Of a stretch of DNA of 64,000 bases, positions 27,809-35,831 are shown piece after piece. The translations under genes were made by a program, and so were the position numbers. The stretch is from Pseudomonas sp. Z8(2022) (GTDB lineage: Bacteria; Pseudomonadota; Gammaproteobacteria; Pseudomonadales; Pseudomonadaceae), in the NCBI RefSeq assembly GCF_025837155.1, contig NZ_CP107549.1, positions 2,790,001 through 2,854,000 on the forward strand, read 5' to 3'. Under the pieces are notes generated by a model. That model had not been told where the DNA came from, ran no database searches, and saw only the letters and a program-made list of their open reading frames with translations. Position 1 is the stretch's first letter. The number at the start of each line of letters is the position of its first letter.

Positions 27809-29269
27809 TCAGCGGCCGGCGAGCACCGGCATCACCCGTGGCCGCAGAATCTCACCGGCCACAGCAAGCAAGCCGATGGCACCCGCGATCCAGTACCACT
27901 GCACAACCGGATCGAACATCAGCCAACCCAGCGCATGCAGGAAGACCACCATGATCAGCACCGGGCTGACGTAACGCACCATGAACAGCCACAGGGCATA
28001 GCCGGCGGGAGGCAGGCCCAGCTCATCACGCATGATCTCGCCACGCAGTGAATAGCCGGCGAGTACCACCATGAAGATGCCACCGAGCGGCATCATCCAG
28101 CGCGATGTCAGGTAGTCCAGCCAGTCGAAGAAGTTCTTGCCCAGCGGCGTCCAGCCCGCCAGCAAGTTGAACGACAGCATCGCCAGCAGGCTGATCACCA
28201 GCAGCACCGCACCGGCCCCGACGGCCGCGCGCAGACGGCTGATGCCGTGCTTCTCGTTCAGGTAGGCAACCGTGGCCTCGATCATCGAGATGGCCGAAGT
28301 CAGCGCAGCAATCGACACCATGGCGAAGAACAGCACGCCGAATGCGGTACCGAAAGGCATTTGCTGGAAAGCCAGCGGCAGGCTCATGAAGATCAGCCCC
28401 GGTCCGGCGCTCGGGCTCATGCCGTTGGCGAAGATGATCGGGAAGATCGCCAGACCGGCCAGCAGCGCTACACAGGTATCGCAGATGGCAACCAGGAAGG
28501 TGGTACGGGCGATGGATTGACCATCGGGAATGTACGAGCCGTACGTGAGGATCGCCCCCGAAGCCAGGCTGAGGGTGAAGAAGGCATGGCCCAGAGCAGC
28601 CAGCAACGCCTCGCCGGTGATCTTTGACGCATCGAAGTGGAACAGGAAACCGAAGCCAGCGCTGAAACTGCCGCTGGTGAAGGCGTAGCCGACCAGCACG
28701 ATGAGCATCAGGGCCAGGCCCGGCATCATCCAGCGTACCGCGCTCTCGATCCCCTTCTGCACACCTTTGGCCACGATCCACAGGGTCAGCAGCGCCACCA
28801 GCACGCTCCAGCCACCGAGCTGCCAGGGATTGGCGTTATGCGCCTCGAACACACCGCCAAGCGCCTCGACACTGGTAGCCGCCAGCGAACCGTCAAGCAT
28901 CTTCCACGTATAGGCGAAGGCCCAGCCGGCCACCACCACGTAGAAGCACAGGATCATGAAACCGGCGAGCATGGCCATGCCACCGAGCACTTTCCACAAC
29001 GGATTGCCACCGTTCTCGCGAACCACGCGGCCAATGGCATCGATGGGGCTGCCACGGCCACGGCGGCCGATGGCGATCTCGGTCATCATCACCGGAATAC
29101 CGATAGCCAGGATGCACGCCAGATACATCAGCACGAAAGCGCCGCCGCCGTACTCACCGGTGATGTAGGGGAATTTCCAGATGTTGCCCAGGCCCACGGC
29201 GGAGCCGGTTGCAGCGAGGATGAAGCCCCAGCGCGAGAGCCAGAGGTTCTTCGGTTTTTCACGGGTCAT
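27809..29269 (-). CDS. sodium-dependent transporter, NSS/SNF family
   Basis: Na+-coupled amino-acid importer of 486 aa with 11 or 12 transmembrane helices. The sodium/substrate-binding helix 1 reads GFILAATGSAVGLGNIWKFP, and helix 6 has LASGAILTYGSY; both are NSS hallmarks. The gene closes a run of tyrosine catabolic genes with 90 bases between them, so tyrosine or a related aromatic amino acid is the likely substrate, as in the bacterial Tyt1 group. A Crc/Hfq motif lies just ahead of the start codon. Confidence 0.88.
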   Translation of the reverse strand: MTREKPKNLWLSRWGFILAATGSAVGLGNIWKFPYITGEYGGGAFVLMYLACILAIGIPVMMTEIAIGRRGRGSPIDAIGRVVRENGGNPLWKVLGGMAMLAGFMILCFYVVVAGWAFAYTWKMLDGSLAATSVEALGGVFEAHNANPWQLGGWSVLVALLTLWIVAKGVQKGIESAVRWMMPGLALMLIVLVGYAFTSGSFSAGFGFLFHFDASKITGEALLAALGHAFFTLSLASGAILTYGSYIPDGQSIARTTFLVAICDTCVALLAGLAIFPIIFANGMSPSAGPGLIFMSLPLAFQQMPFGTAFGVLFFAMVSIAALTSAISMIEATVAYLNEKHGISRLRAAVGAGAVLLVISLLAMLSFNLLAGWTPLGKNFFDWLDYLTSRWMMPLGGIFMVVLAGYSLRGEIMRDELGLPPAGYALWLFMVRYVSPVLIMVVFLHALGWLMFDPVVQWYWIAGAIGLLAVAGEILRPRVMPVLAGR

Positions 29270-29280
29270 GCGTCACCTGC

Positions 29281-29288
29281 TTGTTTTT
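29281..29288 (-). promoter_or_regulatory. Crc/Hfq catabolite-activity motif before the NSS transporter
   Basis: AAAAACAA on the minus strand matches AANAANAA exactly and lies just upstream of the GCAGG ribosome binding site. It suggests repression by Crc/Hfq when better carbon sources are present. Confidence 0.5.
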
Positions 29289-29359
29289 ATCTGTGACGGA
29301 ATCGGACCCGCCGCGCTCGTGGCGCAGCGGAATGCAAGGCTTGGGTGAAGCCGGGAGTG

Positions 29360-30010
29360 TCACTGGGCGTCGGCTTGTACCTCCGGCGCGGCCATTTTGA
29401 AGGCCTCCAGGGGTTCACAGCGCGCCGCCATGGCGACGATGCGTGGGTACGCGGCAAGGTCACAGTTAAAACGCCGCGCATTATACAGCTGCGGAATCAG
29501 GCAGGCCTCCAGATATCCAGGCCGCTCACCGAGCGACAGACGCCCGTCGAATGCGGCCAGCCCCTGCTCCACCGCCGCCAGGCCGAGCGCGACCCAGTGC
29601 CGGTACCAGGCGTTCTTCGCCTCATCGGCAACACCCAGTTCATTGCTCAGATACTGCAGCACCCGCAGGTTGTTCAGCGGGTGCACGTCGCAAGCCAGAT
29701 GCAGGGCCAGCGCCCGCACCCGAGCACGCTCGGCAGGATCGGCCGGCAACAGCGCCGGCACCGGGAAGATCTCCTCTAGGTATTCGATGATCGCCAGGGA
29801 CTGGGCGATGCGTACGCCACCGTTCTCCTCGTCCAGCAAAAGCGGCAGCAGTCCCTGCGGGTTCAGCGCCCGGTAGTCGGCGCCGTGCTGCTGACCGCCA
29901 TCCTTGAGCAGATGCACCGGCACCTGCTCATAGGCCAGGCCCTTGAGGTTCAATGCGATGCGTACACGGTAGGCGGCGCTGGAGCGCCAGTAGCCGTAGA
30001 GTTTCAACAT
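29360..30010 (-). CDS. maiA: maleylacetoacetate isomerase MaiA
   Basis: Zeta-class glutathione S-transferase that isomerises maleylacetoacetate to fumarylacetoacetate, the fourth step of this tyrosine pathway. 216 aa. The N-terminal thioredoxin-fold domain has the motif YWRSSAAYRVRIALNLKGL (Ala where the eukaryotic enzymes have Cys), then NPQGLLPLL and QSLAIIEYLEE for glutathione binding. The helical C-terminal domain includes CDVHPLNNLRVLQYL. It ends the block hppD-hmgA-fahA-maiA; the 98-base gap to fahA is filled by an inverted REP pair. Confidence 0.95.
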   Translation of the reverse strand: MLKLYGYWRSSAAYRVRIALNLKGLAYEQVPVHLLKDGGQQHGADYRALNPQGLLPLLLDEENGGVRIAQSLAIIEYLEEIFPVPALLPADPAERARVRALALHLACDVHPLNNLRVLQYLSNELGVADEAKNAWYRHWVALGLAAVEQGLAAFDGRLSLGERPGYLEACLIPQLYNARRFNCDLAAYPRIVAMAARCEPLEAFKMAAPEVQADAQ

Positions 30011-30038
30011 TGCGAGTTCCTTTCGAAACGCAAACTGC

Positions 30039-30105
30039 GTAGGAGCGGCTTCAGCCGCGATGCTTTAAGCGACTGCTGGCGAATCGCGGCTAAAGCCGCT
30101 CCTAC
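30039..30105. repeat. inverted REP-like pair
   Basis: GTAGGAGCGGCTTCAGCCGC and, inverted about 20 bases later, GCGGCTAAAGCCGCTCCTAC. This is the common Pseudomonas REP unit in BIME-like arrangement, and related units lie at 35737-35808. It sits between fahA and maiA. Confidence 0.8.
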
Positions 30106-30108
30106 CGA

Positions 30109-31095
30109 TCAGTGGGCGTCGTACTTTTCCACCACCTGATCGATGGCCCCGAAGATGCTCTGGCCAGCTGCGTCGAACATCTCGATGCGCACCCGGTCGC
30201 CGAACTTGAGGAACGGCGTTTTCGCCTCGCCCTGCTCGACGATCTCCAGCATGCGCTTCTCCGCCAGGCAGCTGGAGCCGGCGCTGCGGTCATAGTTGGA
30301 CACGGTGCCCGAACCGATGATCGTGCCGGCGCCCAGCGGTCGGGTCTTGGCAGCGTGAGCCACCAGGGTCGGGAAGTTGAAGGTCATGTCCACACCGGCG
30401 TTCGGCTGGCCGAACAGCGCGCCGTTGATATGCGATACCAGCGGTCGATGCACCTTGCCGTCCTTCCAGCTTTCGCCGAGTTCGTCCGGGGTAATGGCCA
30501 CCGGCGAGAAACTCGACGACGGCTTGCTCTGGTAGAAGCCGAAGCCCTTGGCCAGTTCGCCGGGGATCAGGTTGCGCAGCGAAACGTCGTTGACCAGCAT
30601 CAGCAGGCGGATATGCCCGCCCGCTTCGGCCGGCGTGGCGCCCATAGGCACGTCGTCGGTGATCACCGCCAGCTCGGCCTCCAGATCGATGCCCCAGGCT
30701 TCGTCGGCCAGGCGGATCGGGCTGTGCGGCGGGATGAAGGCATCGGCGCCACCCTGGTACATCAGCGGGTCGTGCCAGAACGATTCCGGCATCTCGGCGC
30801 CACGAGCCTTGCGCACCAGTTCGACGTGGTTGACGTAGGCGCTGCCGTCGGCCCAGTGATAGGCGCGTGGCAGCGGGCTGTGACAGGCCGCCTGATCGAA
30901 TTCGAAAGCGCCCTCTTCCAGCCCGTCATTGAGCCGCTGATAGACCGCCTCCAGCCTGGGCCGGGCGACGGCCCAGTCGTCCAGCGCAGCCTGCAGGGTA
31001 ATGGCGATCTGTGGCACGAGTACGGCGCGGGTCAGATCGCGGGAGACGACGATCAGCACGCCATCGCGGCCTTGGTTCAGTGATGCGAGTTTCAT
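30109..31095 (-). CDS. fahA: fumarylacetoacetate hydrolase family protein (short form)
   Basis: Hydrolyses fumarylacetoacetate to fumarate and acetoacetate, the last step of tyrosine breakdown. 328 aa from the ATG at 31095, shorter than the 430-aa FahA of P. putida and P. aeruginosa (recalled length). The FAH-fold metal and catalytic residues are visible around GIDLEAELAVITDDVP and LVNDVSLRNLIPGE, with GTIIGSGTVSNYD and CLAEKRMLEIVE near the end. Its position in the hppD-hmgA-fahA-maiA unit supports the role. The short form resembles the Vibrio/Shewanella type. Confidence 0.88.
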   Translation of the reverse strand: MKLASLNQGRDGVLIVVSRDLTRAVLVPQIAITLQAALDDWAVARPRLEAVYQRLNDGLEEGAFEFDQAACHSPLPRAYHWADGSAYVNHVELVRKARGAEMPESFWHDPLMYQGGADAFIPPHSPIRLADEAWGIDLEAELAVITDDVPMGATPAEAGGHIRLLMLVNDVSLRNLIPGELAKGFGFYQSKPSSSFSPVAITPDELGESWKDGKVHRPLVSHINGALFGQPNAGVDMTFNFPTLVAHAAKTRPLGAGTIIGSGTVSNYDRSAGSSCLAEKRMLEIVEQGEAKTPFLKFGDRVRIEMFDAAGQSIFGAIDQVVEKYDAH

Positions 31096-31151
31096 GCTCA
31101 AACCTCGTAAGGTGCGCGATGCGCACCGTTGCAATCAGAGTCGGCGAACGG

Positions 31152-32285
31152 TTACAGCCCCGGTGCACGCCAGGAGTTGACGTACTCGGCCACGTCCACC
31201 GCTGCGGCGCTATCGCTCACCTCCAGGGCGCGACGGGTGTCGATCATGACCGCCACCTCGTCGATGAAGGTGGCCGGGTCCTCCTGGCTCTTCTTCAGCG
31301 CCTTGGGGTGCGGACCGTGTGGGAAGCCGCACGGGTGCAGGGTGACCATGCCCTGCTCGATGTTGTCGCGGCTGAAGAAATTGCCACGGTGATAGAACAG
31401 CACCTCGTCATAGTCGTCGTTGTTGTGGAAGAACGGCACCTTGAGTGCGCCCGGGTCGGACTCCACCGGCCGTGGGGTGAAGGTGCAGATGACGAAGCCA
31501 TTGGCGACGAAGGTGGTATGCACCGACGGCGGCAGGTGGTAGCGATGACTGATCAGCGGGCGAATGTCGCGCCAGTTCAGGCGCACCACGGTGTTGTCGC
31601 CATGCCAGCCGACCACGTCCAGCGGGTTGAACGGGTAGGTCACGGTGCTGATCTGGCCGCGTCGCTTGATGCGGATCTGCCAGGTGTTCTCGTCCTGCTG
31701 CGCCTTGAAGGCGTCATCGATATGCGGATGCTCCAGCACCGCCAGGTCGAAGATCGCCTGCGGACCGAGCAGCCCCTTGTCCGGCAACTGGTAGGCGCCG
31801 TCGGTGTTCTCGATCAGCAGGAAATAGCTCGGCGTAGTGGCCTCGATACGCCAGGCGGTGCCACGCGGAATCAGCAGGTAGTCGCCGTCGCGGTATTCCA
31901 GATGGCCGAAGTCGCAATAGAAATGCCCGCTGCCTTCATGGACGAACAGCAGCTCGTCGCCGTCGGCATTGCGCACCAGATGGCGCATCGCGCCGTGGGT
32001 GCGCCACACGCGCAGCTTGACGTCGGCGTTGTGCAGCGTCAGCGGCGCCGCCAGCGGACAGTCGCGCTCGCTCGGGATGTCGTTGAAGTTGAAGGCATGC
32101 GGGCGCAGCGGACCTTGCCAGTCGACCCAGCCGGTGGGCGGATGCTTGTGGTGCAGGTGCGCGGTGGGGCCGAAAAATCCCTCACGGCCCATCTCGCGCT
32201 CATAGGTGCCCTGCGGCAGATCGCAATGCGCCTGGCGCGAGCACTCGCCTTCGCGCAGGGGGAAGCGAATCCATTGACGGCTCAT
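31152..32285 (-). CDS. hmgA: homogentisate 1,2-dioxygenase (short form)
   Basis: Non-heme iron dioxygenase that opens the homogentisate ring to maleylacetoacetate. 377 aa, against about 430-440 aa for the HmgA of most pseudomonads (recalled). Cupin-fold motifs are LLIPRGTAWRIE and, near the C terminus, FHNNDDYDEVLFYHRGNF and HPCGFPHGPHP, which give candidate His/Glu iron ligands. It lies 4 bases after hppD, so the two are almost certainly cotranscribed, and 56 bases before fahA. Confidence 0.9.
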   Translation of the reverse strand: MSRQWIRFPLREGECSRQAHCDLPQGTYEREMGREGFFGPTAHLHHKHPPTGWVDWQGPLRPHAFNFNDIPSERDCPLAAPLTLHNADVKLRVWRTHGAMRHLVRNADGDELLFVHEGSGHFYCDFGHLEYRDGDYLLIPRGTAWRIEATTPSYFLLIENTDGAYQLPDKGLLGPQAIFDLAVLEHPHIDDAFKAQQDENTWQIRIKRRGQISTVTYPFNPLDVVGWHGDNTVVRLNWRDIRPLISHRYHLPPSVHTTFVANGFVICTFTPRPVESDPGALKVPFFHNNDDYDEVLFYHRGNFFSRDNIEQGMVTLHPCGFPHGPHPKALKKSQEDPATFIDEVAVMIDTRRALEVSDSAAAVDVAEYVNSWRAPGL

Positions 32286-32289
32286 GGCA

Positions 32290-33372
32290 TCACTCCTCGG
32301 AGATCACACCGCGACGCAGCTGGTCTTCCTCGATGGATTCGAACAGGGCCTTGAAGTTGCCCTCGCCGAAGCCCTGGTTGCCCTTGCGCTGGATGATCTC
32401 GAAGAAGATCGGGCCGATCACCGTATTGGTAAAGATCTGCAGCAGGATGCCGTCATCGCCCGGCGCCCCGTCGATCAGCAGGTTCAGCTCGCGCAGGTCG
32501 TCCAGCGGCTCGCCGTGGCCCGGCACGCGGCTGTCGACCTTCTCGTAGTAGGTGTCTGGCGTGGTCATGAAGTCCACGCCATTGGCGCGCAACTGACGTA
32601 CGGTAGCGTAGATGTCGTCGGTGGACAGGGCGATGTGCTGGATGCCTTCACCGTGGTATTCGCGGATAAATTCCTCGATCTGCGACTTGTCGTCGGCCGA
32701 CTCGTTGATCGGGATGCGGATCTTGCCGCACGGCGCGGTCATGGCGCGGGAGAACAGGCCGGTGAGCTTGCCTTCGATATCGAAGTAGCGGATCTCGCGG
32801 AAGTTGGCGATACGCTCGTAGAAGCCGGACCACACGTCCATCTGCCCGCGGCGCACGTTGTGGGTCAGGTGGTCGATGCACTGCAGACCGACAGCATTGT
32901 CGTTGGGGCCGCGGCCTTCGATGTACTCGAAGTCGACGTCATAGATGCTCTTGTCGCCATAGCGGTCGACCAGATACAGCAGAGAGCCGCCGATGCCTTC
33001 GACGCAGGGAATGTTCAGCTCGCCGAAGTTGGCGTGGCTGCCCAGCAGTTTGGCCCCCTGCTGCTCGACGTAGGCGGCGGCCTGGGCGGCGTTCTTGACC
33101 CGGAAGGCCATGGCGCAGGCACTGGGGCCATGCTTTTCGCCGAAGGCACGTACGTGGCCGGTGGGGCTGCCATTGAGCACGATGTTGATGTCGTGCTGCT
33201 GGAACAGCCATACCTCTTTGGAGCGGTGCTTGGCGGTTTCGGTGAAACCCATGGCGGTGAACAACTGACGCAGTTGCTCGATACCTTCGGCAGTCGGTGC
33301 GGTGAATTCAACGAACTCGAAACCGTCGGTTCCGATGGGATTGTGCTGCTCGATCTTGGCCACGGCGTTCAT
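32290..33372 (-). CDS. hppD: 4-hydroxyphenylpyruvate dioxygenase
   Basis: Non-heme iron dioxygenase that converts 4-hydroxyphenylpyruvate to homogentisate, the first committed step of tyrosine breakdown. 360 aa. Two VOC-type domains are present; iron ligands are His in IDHLTHNVRRG, His in GIQHIALSTDD and Glu in GPIFFEIIQRKG. It is the first gene of the unit hppD-hmgA-fahA-maiA. The start follows a GGAGG site. The 223-base upstream region holds a TyrR/PhhR-like box and a near-match to the Crc/Hfq motif at 33388-33395. Confidence 0.96.
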   Translation of the reverse strand: MNAVAKIEQHNPIGTDGFEFVEFTAPTAEGIEQLRQLFTAMGFTETAKHRSKEVWLFQQHDINIVLNGSPTGHVRAFGEKHGPSACAMAFRVKNAAQAAAYVEQQGAKLLGSHANFGELNIPCVEGIGGSLLYLVDRYGDKSIYDVDFEYIEGRGPNDNAVGLQCIDHLTHNVRRGQMDVWSGFYERIANFREIRYFDIEGKLTGLFSRAMTAPCGKIRIPINESADDKSQIEEFIREYHGEGIQHIALSTDDIYATVRQLRANGVDFMTTPDTYYEKVDSRVPGHGEPLDDLRELNLLIDGAPGDDGILLQIFTNTVIGPIFFEIIQRKGNQGFGEGNFKALFESIEEDQLRRGVISEE

Positions 33373-33549
33373 CTTGCCTCCTGATTGTCATTGTTATGGC
33401 AGTGCACGAATGCGCTGCGGACAACCTCATAACAACCGAGCGCAGACGCGCTCTCAAGATGGCTTGCGACACTTCGACACAGCAGTCGAGCGCAACAGTG
33501 GCAAACTTTCGTTACGCCAGGCGCGCAATGCAGGCAACGCCCCGCCTGT

Positions 33550-33567
33550 CGTAAGAAAAACCTTACA
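33550..33567. promoter_or_regulatory. TyrR/PhhR-like operator upstream of hppD
   Basis: CGTAAG-N6-CTTACA, an inverted repeat differing from the TyrR consensus TGTAAA-N6-TTTACA at three positions while keeping the essential G and C. It lies 178 bases before the hppD start. PhhR, the Pseudomonas TyrR homologue, activates tyrosine catabolic genes. Confidence 0.55.
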
Positions 33568-33595
33568 CCCCGGTCTGCCGGCTTGCCGCCGGCGC

Positions 33596-33922
33596 TCAAG
33601 CAGAACGCGAGAAGCTGTAGGCACGCTCGACCTTGGCCACCCGCGTAGCAAAGGCGGCGTACCAGTCGGCTCGTCCCTGTTCACGCACGGCGCTGTGCTC
33701 GGCATGCTCGCGCCAGGCACGGATGGCCTCCTCGCTCTGCCAGTAGGACAGCGTGATACCCAGGCCATCACTGCGCGCCGACTCCACACCGAGAAAGCCG
33801 GGCTGCTGCGCGGCCAGCTCCAGCATGCGCTGCGCCGCCTCTGCATAACCGGCGTCCACCTCGGCGCGCTGCGAGGTAAAGATCACCACGTAATAGGGTG
33901 GCTGCGGTGTAGAGGCAATCAT
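33596..33922 (-). CDS. antibiotic biosynthesis monooxygenase (ABM) domain protein
   Basis: A 108-aa ABM-fold protein unrelated in detail to the one at 24742. Marks are YYVVIFTSQRAEVDAGYAEAAQRMLELAAQQPGFLGVES and LSYWQSEEAIRAWREHAEH, the latter being typical of the heme-degrading/monooxygenase-like ABM subgroup. Its ATG overlaps the stop of the amidotransferase-like gene upstream (ATGA), so the two are translationally coupled. The substrate is unknown. Confidence 0.82.
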   Translation of the reverse strand: MIASTPQPPYYVVIFTSQRAEVDAGYAEAAQRMLELAAQQPGFLGVESARSDGLGITLSYWQSEEAIRAWREHAEHSAVREQGRADWYAAFATRVAKVERAYSFSRSA

Positions 33923-34656
33923 GAGGCCATGGCCAGATGCGCCTCATGCACCGACTGCACCGCACAGGCACCGACCAGACCGGCGACCAGTGGCGGCAGA
34001 CGCCCCTCCAGCGCCGCACGCTCGGGCTGGAACAAAGTGGCAATGAAGAACGGATGATCTTCCAGCTCGATGGCACGCACCGCCCCGGACTCGTCATGCC
34101 CGGAGGCCTTCAGCGCCTGTGCCATCAATGGCTCGACGAAGGCGTCAGCAAGGCCATAACGGCACAGGTACTGCTCGCTGATCTCGCGCACCCCGTACAG
34201 CTCGGCGATACGTGAACCTGACACCAGGTGAACATGTTCGCTGACATCCAGCAAGGCACAGGCCAGCGGAGCGATCAGGGGCGTTTGCGCCTGCGACGCC
34301 AGTTCGGCGTGCTCGACGTCAGTCCAACCCAGGCGGTTACGCGCGTATTCCAGCAAGGCGTGCTGGAAGCCGCCACAGGTACCGAGAAAGGGCACGCCCT
34401 GTTCGCGGGCAAAACGAATGGCGCGCAACGCACCCTCGGCAGAGGCATAAGGGCTGCCCGGCACGCACCAGATGCCGTCGTAGGCCATCAGCGCGGCGTC
34501 ATCCTGAATACTGTCGGTGGCCAGCCAGTCATGCTCGACTGCCACACCCAGGGCCTCGCTGGCCAGACGCAACGCCTCGGGAATGGCCCGGTGCGCGGTG
34601 ATCGCCGCATTGAAGTCCCCCACCAGAGCAACCTTGACTCGACACTTGCTGTACAT
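33919..34656 (-). CDS. class I glutamine amidotransferase domain protein, CTP-synthase-like
   Basis: A 245-aa free-standing GATase1-like protein. The nucleophile elbow PFLGTCGGFQHALLEYARN (Cys) resembles the CTP synthase amidotransferase domain, and the His in EDHPFFIATLFQPE fits the catalytic His-x-Glu region. There is no synthetase domain, so it may hydrolyse or transfer from another gamma-glutamyl compound. I chose the ATG at 34656 (MYSKCRVKVALVG) because GAGGGGG lies 8 bases before it; the ATG at 34677 lacks a site. It overlaps the ABM gene by 4 bases and is divergent from a LysR gene. Confidence 0.8.
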   Translation of the reverse strand: MYSKCRVKVALVGDFNAAITAHRAIPEALRLASEALGVAVEHDWLATDSIQDDAALMAYDGIWCVPGSPYASAEGALRAIRFAREQGVPFLGTCGGFQHALLEYARNRLGWTDVEHAELASQAQTPLIAPLACALLDVSEHVHLVSGSRIAELYGVREISEQYLCRYGLADAFVEPLMAQALKASGHDESGAVRAIELEDHPFFIATLFQPERAALEGRLPPLVAGLVGACAVQSVHEAHLAMAS

Positions 34657-34742
34657 GCGCTTATCCCCCTCTTGCATGGCGGTTTACCTGCCACTATAAG
34701 ATGGCGCCTGCGCAACAATAATTGGCAAATAGACAAGCAGAG

Positions 34743-34758
34743 ATTGCACGCATGCAAT
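34743..34758. promoter_or_regulatory. palindrome overlapping the LysR start codon
   Basis: ATTGCA-N4-TGCAAT contains the start codon of the LysR gene and a T-N11-A core typical of LysR binding sites. It suggests autoregulation and control of the divergent amidotransferase/ABM pair across the 95-base gap. Confidence 0.5.
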
Positions 34759-35615
34759 ATAGAATCGAGCACGCCGACCTCTCCCTGGTGCTCGCCCTGG
34801 TGCGTGGTCGCTCCCTGGCGCGGGCCGCAGACCTGCTGCAGGTGGACGTCTCCACCGTGTTCCGCGCCGTGCGCCGGCTGGAGGCTGCTTTGGGAGTGGC
34901 GCTGTTCGAGAAAAGCCGTCGCGGCTACGAACCCAGCGAAACCGCACGCGCCCTGGCCGAACAGGCCGAACGCGCCGAGCAGGCGCTGGATGCCGCGCGC
35001 GTGGCCCTGGAACTGGGCAAGCAGGTGGTCAGCGGTACGGTGCGTCTGACCTGTACCGATGCGGTGCTGAGCAGCCTGCTGCTACCGGCAATGGCGCGGT
35101 TCATGCCCAACTACCCGGCGCTGGCGCTGGAACTGGTAACCTCCAATGACTTTGCCAACCTGAGCAGGCGCGACGCGGACCTCGCCCTGCGCCTGACCAA
35201 TGAGCCACCGGAACATCTGGTGGGCCGACGCCTGGCCAGGGTGAGTTACCGGATCTGCGTCCGTGACGACGATCAGGACCGCAGCGACCTGACACGTCAG
35301 AGCTGGATCGCCCCGGACGAGGCGATGCCGGATCACAGCACGGTGCTCTGGCGCCTGCGCGAACTGCCGGGCGTCACGCCCAACTATCGCTGCAGCAGCA
35401 TGTACGCCGTGGCCCAACTGACCCGCGCCGGACTGGGCGTTGCCGCCCTGCCCGACTTCGTGCTGCGCGCCCATCCCGACCTCAAGGCACTCGGCCCGCC
35501 CCTGGCCGGCTGCGACACCGAACTTTGGCTGCTGACCCGGCCCGACTGCCGCGCCTTGCGCTCGGTGCAGACGCTGTTCGAGGAGCTGAGCGAAGCCTTG
35601 ATGGCGAGCGCTTGA
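34752..35615 (+). CDS. LysR-family transcriptional regulator
   Basis: A 287-aa LysR-type regulator. The N-terminal winged helix is at residues 5-65 (LSLVLALVRGRSLARAADLLQVDVSTVFRAVRRLE), and a periplasmic-binding-protein-like effector domain at 90-287 carries the expected TVRLTCTDAVLSSLLLPAM. The usual start annotation would use a TTG at 34722, but the ATG at 34752 has an AGAG site and the palindrome over it. It is divergent from the amidotransferase-like gene, the standard position for a regulator of that pair. Confidence 0.88.
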   Translation: MQYRIEHADLSLVLALVRGRSLARAADLLQVDVSTVFRAVRRLEAALGVALFEKSRRGYEPSETARALAEQAERAEQALDAARVALELGKQVVSGTVRLTCTDAVLSSLLLPAMARFMPNYPALALELVTSNDFANLSRRDADLALRLTNEPPEHLVGRRLARVSYRICVRDDDQDRSDLTRQSWIAPDEAMPDHSTVLWRLRELPGVTPNYRCSSMYAVAQLTRAGLGVAALPDFVLRAHPDLKALGPPLAGCDTELWLLTRPDCRALRSVQTLFEELSEALMASA

Positions 35616-35736
35616 GGCAAACGCCCGATCCGCCCATCTCGACTCGCAGGAATGGCTCCAACTGCGAACGACCTTGAGAAGTTCGCCGCATTCGTGGTCT
35701 TTTCGTTGCGCGGACGGGCAGCCAGCATTGCGCATT

Positions 35737-35808
35737 TCGCGGCTGAAGCTGCTCCTACAAATGCTATCCGTTAGAAGCGGCTGGGCGGCATTCCGCTTCA
35801 GCCGCGAA
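35737..35808. repeat. second inverted REP-like pair, partly decayed
   Basis: TCGCGGCTGAAGCTGCTCCT and, inverted about 40 bases later, GCTTCAGCCGCGA. It is the same REP family as at 30039-30105, with more mismatches, in the 216-base gap between the LysR gene and the end of the ABC transporter gene. Confidence 0.7.
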
Positions 35809-35831
35809 GAACACGCAGCCCACTCTTGGCC

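Noticed and set aside
32284..33384. A 366-codon plus-strand frame opposite hppD
   Set aside because: Exact mirror of hppD with low-complexity Val/Asp/Gly composition.
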